DNA of 6,876 nt. Origin: Planctomycetota bacterium. GTDB taxonomy: Bacteria; Planctomycetota; Phycisphaerae; Sedimentisphaerales; Anaerobacaceae. Each line of letters opens with the position of its first letter. The first letter of the stretch is position 1. The notes below the pieces were generated by a model. That model was not told where the DNA came from. It worked only from the letters and a program-made list of their open reading frames with translations, and did no database searches. Both the position numbers and the translations under genes were made by a program. The stretch covers positions 1-6,876 of the forward strand of contig JABMRO010000769.1 in NCBI GenBank assembly GCA_013202635.1, given 5' to 3'. This document shows, piece after piece, positions 5,791-6,876 of the stretch.

Positions 5791-6279
5791 CTATTCTCGC
5801 TGTTTCAACGCCTGGTTTAGAATCTTAATATGACGCATTTCTTCTTCGATAATATCATCAACTTTGTTTTTGTCGTCGCTGGTGGGAACGAAATCCTTCA
5901 GGCCTTCATAGAAAGTGATAGAATCTTGTTCCTTAACGATAGCTGTTTTTAGAACATCTGCTATTTTTTCAATGCTTTTGAGCCTGTGAAGGGGTTCTGA
6001 GACTGTGCCAAATACGGCAAGGCAGGCCATTAATTTTGGGTCAAGCTGCTTTTTCTCAAGCTCACATGTTCTCGGTTTTTTGTTTAGTTTAACAAGCTGT
6101 TTTTTCATATCTTGAAAAACCTGCTCGTGTCTGGTCTCCCAGTCCGCTAATTCAAGAAACATGTTGCATATATCGGGCTCATTAAATAGTTCTGCTGCTT
6201 TGCGGTAAAACTTCGCACCGTTGCGTTCAATTTGTTCGGCAATTTCGAATACTTCAAAAGCATTAAGTGCAACAGTCAT
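5791..6279 (-). CDS. Rubrerythrin-like ferritin-superfamily diiron protein without rubredoxin domain
   Basis: A 162-residue four-helix diiron protein. Ligands in order are E18 (EQIERNGAKFY), E48-x2-H51 (WETRHEQ), E117 (KEQDSITFYEG) and E147-x2-H150 (EEEMRHIKIL). This is the E, ExxH, E, ExxH pattern of the rubrerythrin erythrin domain, which reduces hydrogen peroxide in anaerobes. The C-terminal rubredoxin domain of classical rubrerythrin is absent; the next gene, 23 bp downstream, supplies a rubredoxin. The ATG at 6279 is preceded by AAGGAG (6284-6289) with 4-nt spacing and aligns with the N-terminus of the paralog upstream, so the longer frame from the ATG at 6345 is not used here. The long middle loop (about 65-105) is Lys-rich and contains C72 and C86, which the paralog lacks. 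Peroxidase activity is inferred from the family; it could also be an iron- or oxygen-handling relative. Confidence 0.8.
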   Translation of the reverse strand: MTVALNAFEVFEIAEQIERNGAKFYRKAAELFNEPDICNMFLELADWETRHEQVFQDMKKQLVKLNKKPRTCELEKKQLDPKLMACLAVFGTVSEPLHRLKSIEKIADVLKTAIVKEQDSITFYEGLKDFVPTSDDKNKVDDIIEEEMRHIKILNQALKQRE

Positions 6280-6408
6280 TGGTCTCCTTTCCAGGATAGC
6301 TGTATATTTCTCTGATAAATTTTCTTCAGCAGTTGGTCCATGCATAATATATACTTTAGATGAATATACTTGACTATGGACTACTATCCCCGGCGGCAGT
6401 GTATCCGA
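6280..6408 (-). promoter_or_regulatory. Spacer with 8-bp direct repeats and a possible promoter for the downstream genes
   Basis: This 129-bp gap separates the tandem rubrerythrin-like genes. Read on the + strand, ATATACTT occurs at 6349-6356 and again at 6364-6371, a 15-bp period. On the - strand a sigma70-like pair TAGTCA (6371-6376) and TATATA (6348-6353) with a 17-nt spacer overlaps both repeats, which is the layout of a repressed promoter. It would give a leader of roughly 60 nt before the ATG at 6279. Hexamers match the consensus at four of six positions each, so this is tentative. No terminator hairpin is evident. Confidence 0.3.
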
Positions 6409-6876
6409 TTATTTCAAAGCCTCCATTTTTTGGCTCAAAATAGCGATATGGTTTATTTCTTCTTTAATTATGGCATCAATCTTGTCTTTACCGGCCCTGC
6501 GTGAGACAGATTCTTTCAGGCCGGCATAAAAAGCTATAGAGTCCCTTTCAATGCCCATGGCCGTTTTCAGAACCTCATCAGGTGTGTCCAGATTACCTAA
6601 TTGGTTGACAGGGTCGGATTTGATGTTAAAAATATGTTCATCAGCCATTGCCTGCAGATACAATTGCGCCTGGTCGTCGGGGTCGAAAACGAGTGGCTCT
6701 GCTTCTGTTCCGGAAAGTTCTGCCCGCATAGCTGCAAAGGTCTTCTCGTGCTTGTCTTCCATAGCTGCAAGTTCTAACAGCAGTTGGCTGACCTCGGGAA
6801 ACTTTTCTGCCGCGGCACGGTAAAACCTGGCTCCATTTCTTTCTATCTGTTCGGCCATCTCAAAAACTTCATCAGC
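6409..6876 (-). CDS. Rubrerythrin-like diiron protein, paralog, N-terminus cut by the window edge
   Basis: The frame is open to the right edge, giving 155 visible residues; comparison with the neighbouring paralog suggests only about six residues are missing. Numbered from the edge, the diiron ligands are E12 (EQIERNGARFY), E40-x2-H43 (EDKHEK), E110 (IERDSIAFYAG) and E140-x2-H143 (EEINHIAIL). It is clearly a tandem duplicate of the next gene: the first helix (EVFE.AEQIERNGA.FYR.AAE), VLKTA and the DSI.FY.GLK segment are nearly the same, while the middle loop is acidic (Asp- and Glu-rich) instead of Lys-rich. No rubredoxin domain is present. An ATG at 6858 lies inside the conserved first helix and is not the likely start. 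Confidence 0.78.
   Translation of the reverse strand, partial: ADEVFEMAEQIERNGARFYRAAAEKFPEVSQLLLELAAMEDKHEKTFAAMRAELSGTEAEPLVFDPDDQAQLYLQAMADEHIFNIKSDPVNQLGNLDTPDEVLKTAMGIERDSIAFYAGLKESVSRRAGKDKIDAIIKEEINHIAILSQKMEALK

Noticed and set aside
6280..6345. A 22-residue N-terminal extension of the second rubrerythrin-like protein.
   Set aside because: A strong AAGGAG precedes the ATG at 6279, and the paralog aligns from about that point. The extension codons overlap the probable leader.

Overview
The window holds two opposed gene blocks. On the + strand (2-1939) are two c-type cytochrome genes: a membrane-anchored tetraheme quinol dehydrogenase of the NapC/NirT/NrfH family, and an octaheme protein of the hydroxylamine oxidoreductase (HAO) family. 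They would move electrons from the quinone pool to a periplasmic nitrogen-compound enzyme. On the - strand (6876 down to 1963) are six genes read leftwards: two tandem rubrerythrin-like diiron proteins (the first cut by the right edge), a flavin reductase-rubredoxin fusion (high-molecular-weight rubredoxin type), glucose-6-phosphate dehydrogenase, a COQ7-like diiron protein, and a TIGR02757/DUF2400 protein. The two blocks converge at 1940-1962.

The - strand block reads as an oxygen/peroxide defence unit of an anaerobe or microaerophile. The inferred chain is glucose 6-phosphate -> NADPH -> flavin -> rubredoxin -> diiron proteins. The rubrerythrin-like proteins have no rubredoxin domain of their own, and the rubredoxin is encoded by the next gene. 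Inside that fusion gene a well-placed AAGGAG lies 8 nt before an internal ATG. Starting there would give a free 54-residue rubredoxin with the classical cysteine spacing, so one gene may make both proteins.

The + strand block has a structured junction. A 12-bp perfect inverted repeat with a 3-nt loop lies in the last codons of the quinol dehydrogenase gene. A second 6-bp hairpin spans its stop codon and touches the ribosome binding site of the HAO-like gene. The first heme site of the quinol dehydrogenase is CX3CH rather than CXXCH.

The organism is probably a Gram-negative-type anaerobic or microaerophilic bacterium of moderate GC. An HAO-like protein with a NapC-type partner plus rubrerythrin/rubredoxin defence would fit Planctomycetota or a similar sediment lineage, but the sequence alone does not settle this. 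No RNA genes, mobile elements, CRISPR arrays or intergenic gaps over 300 bases were seen.
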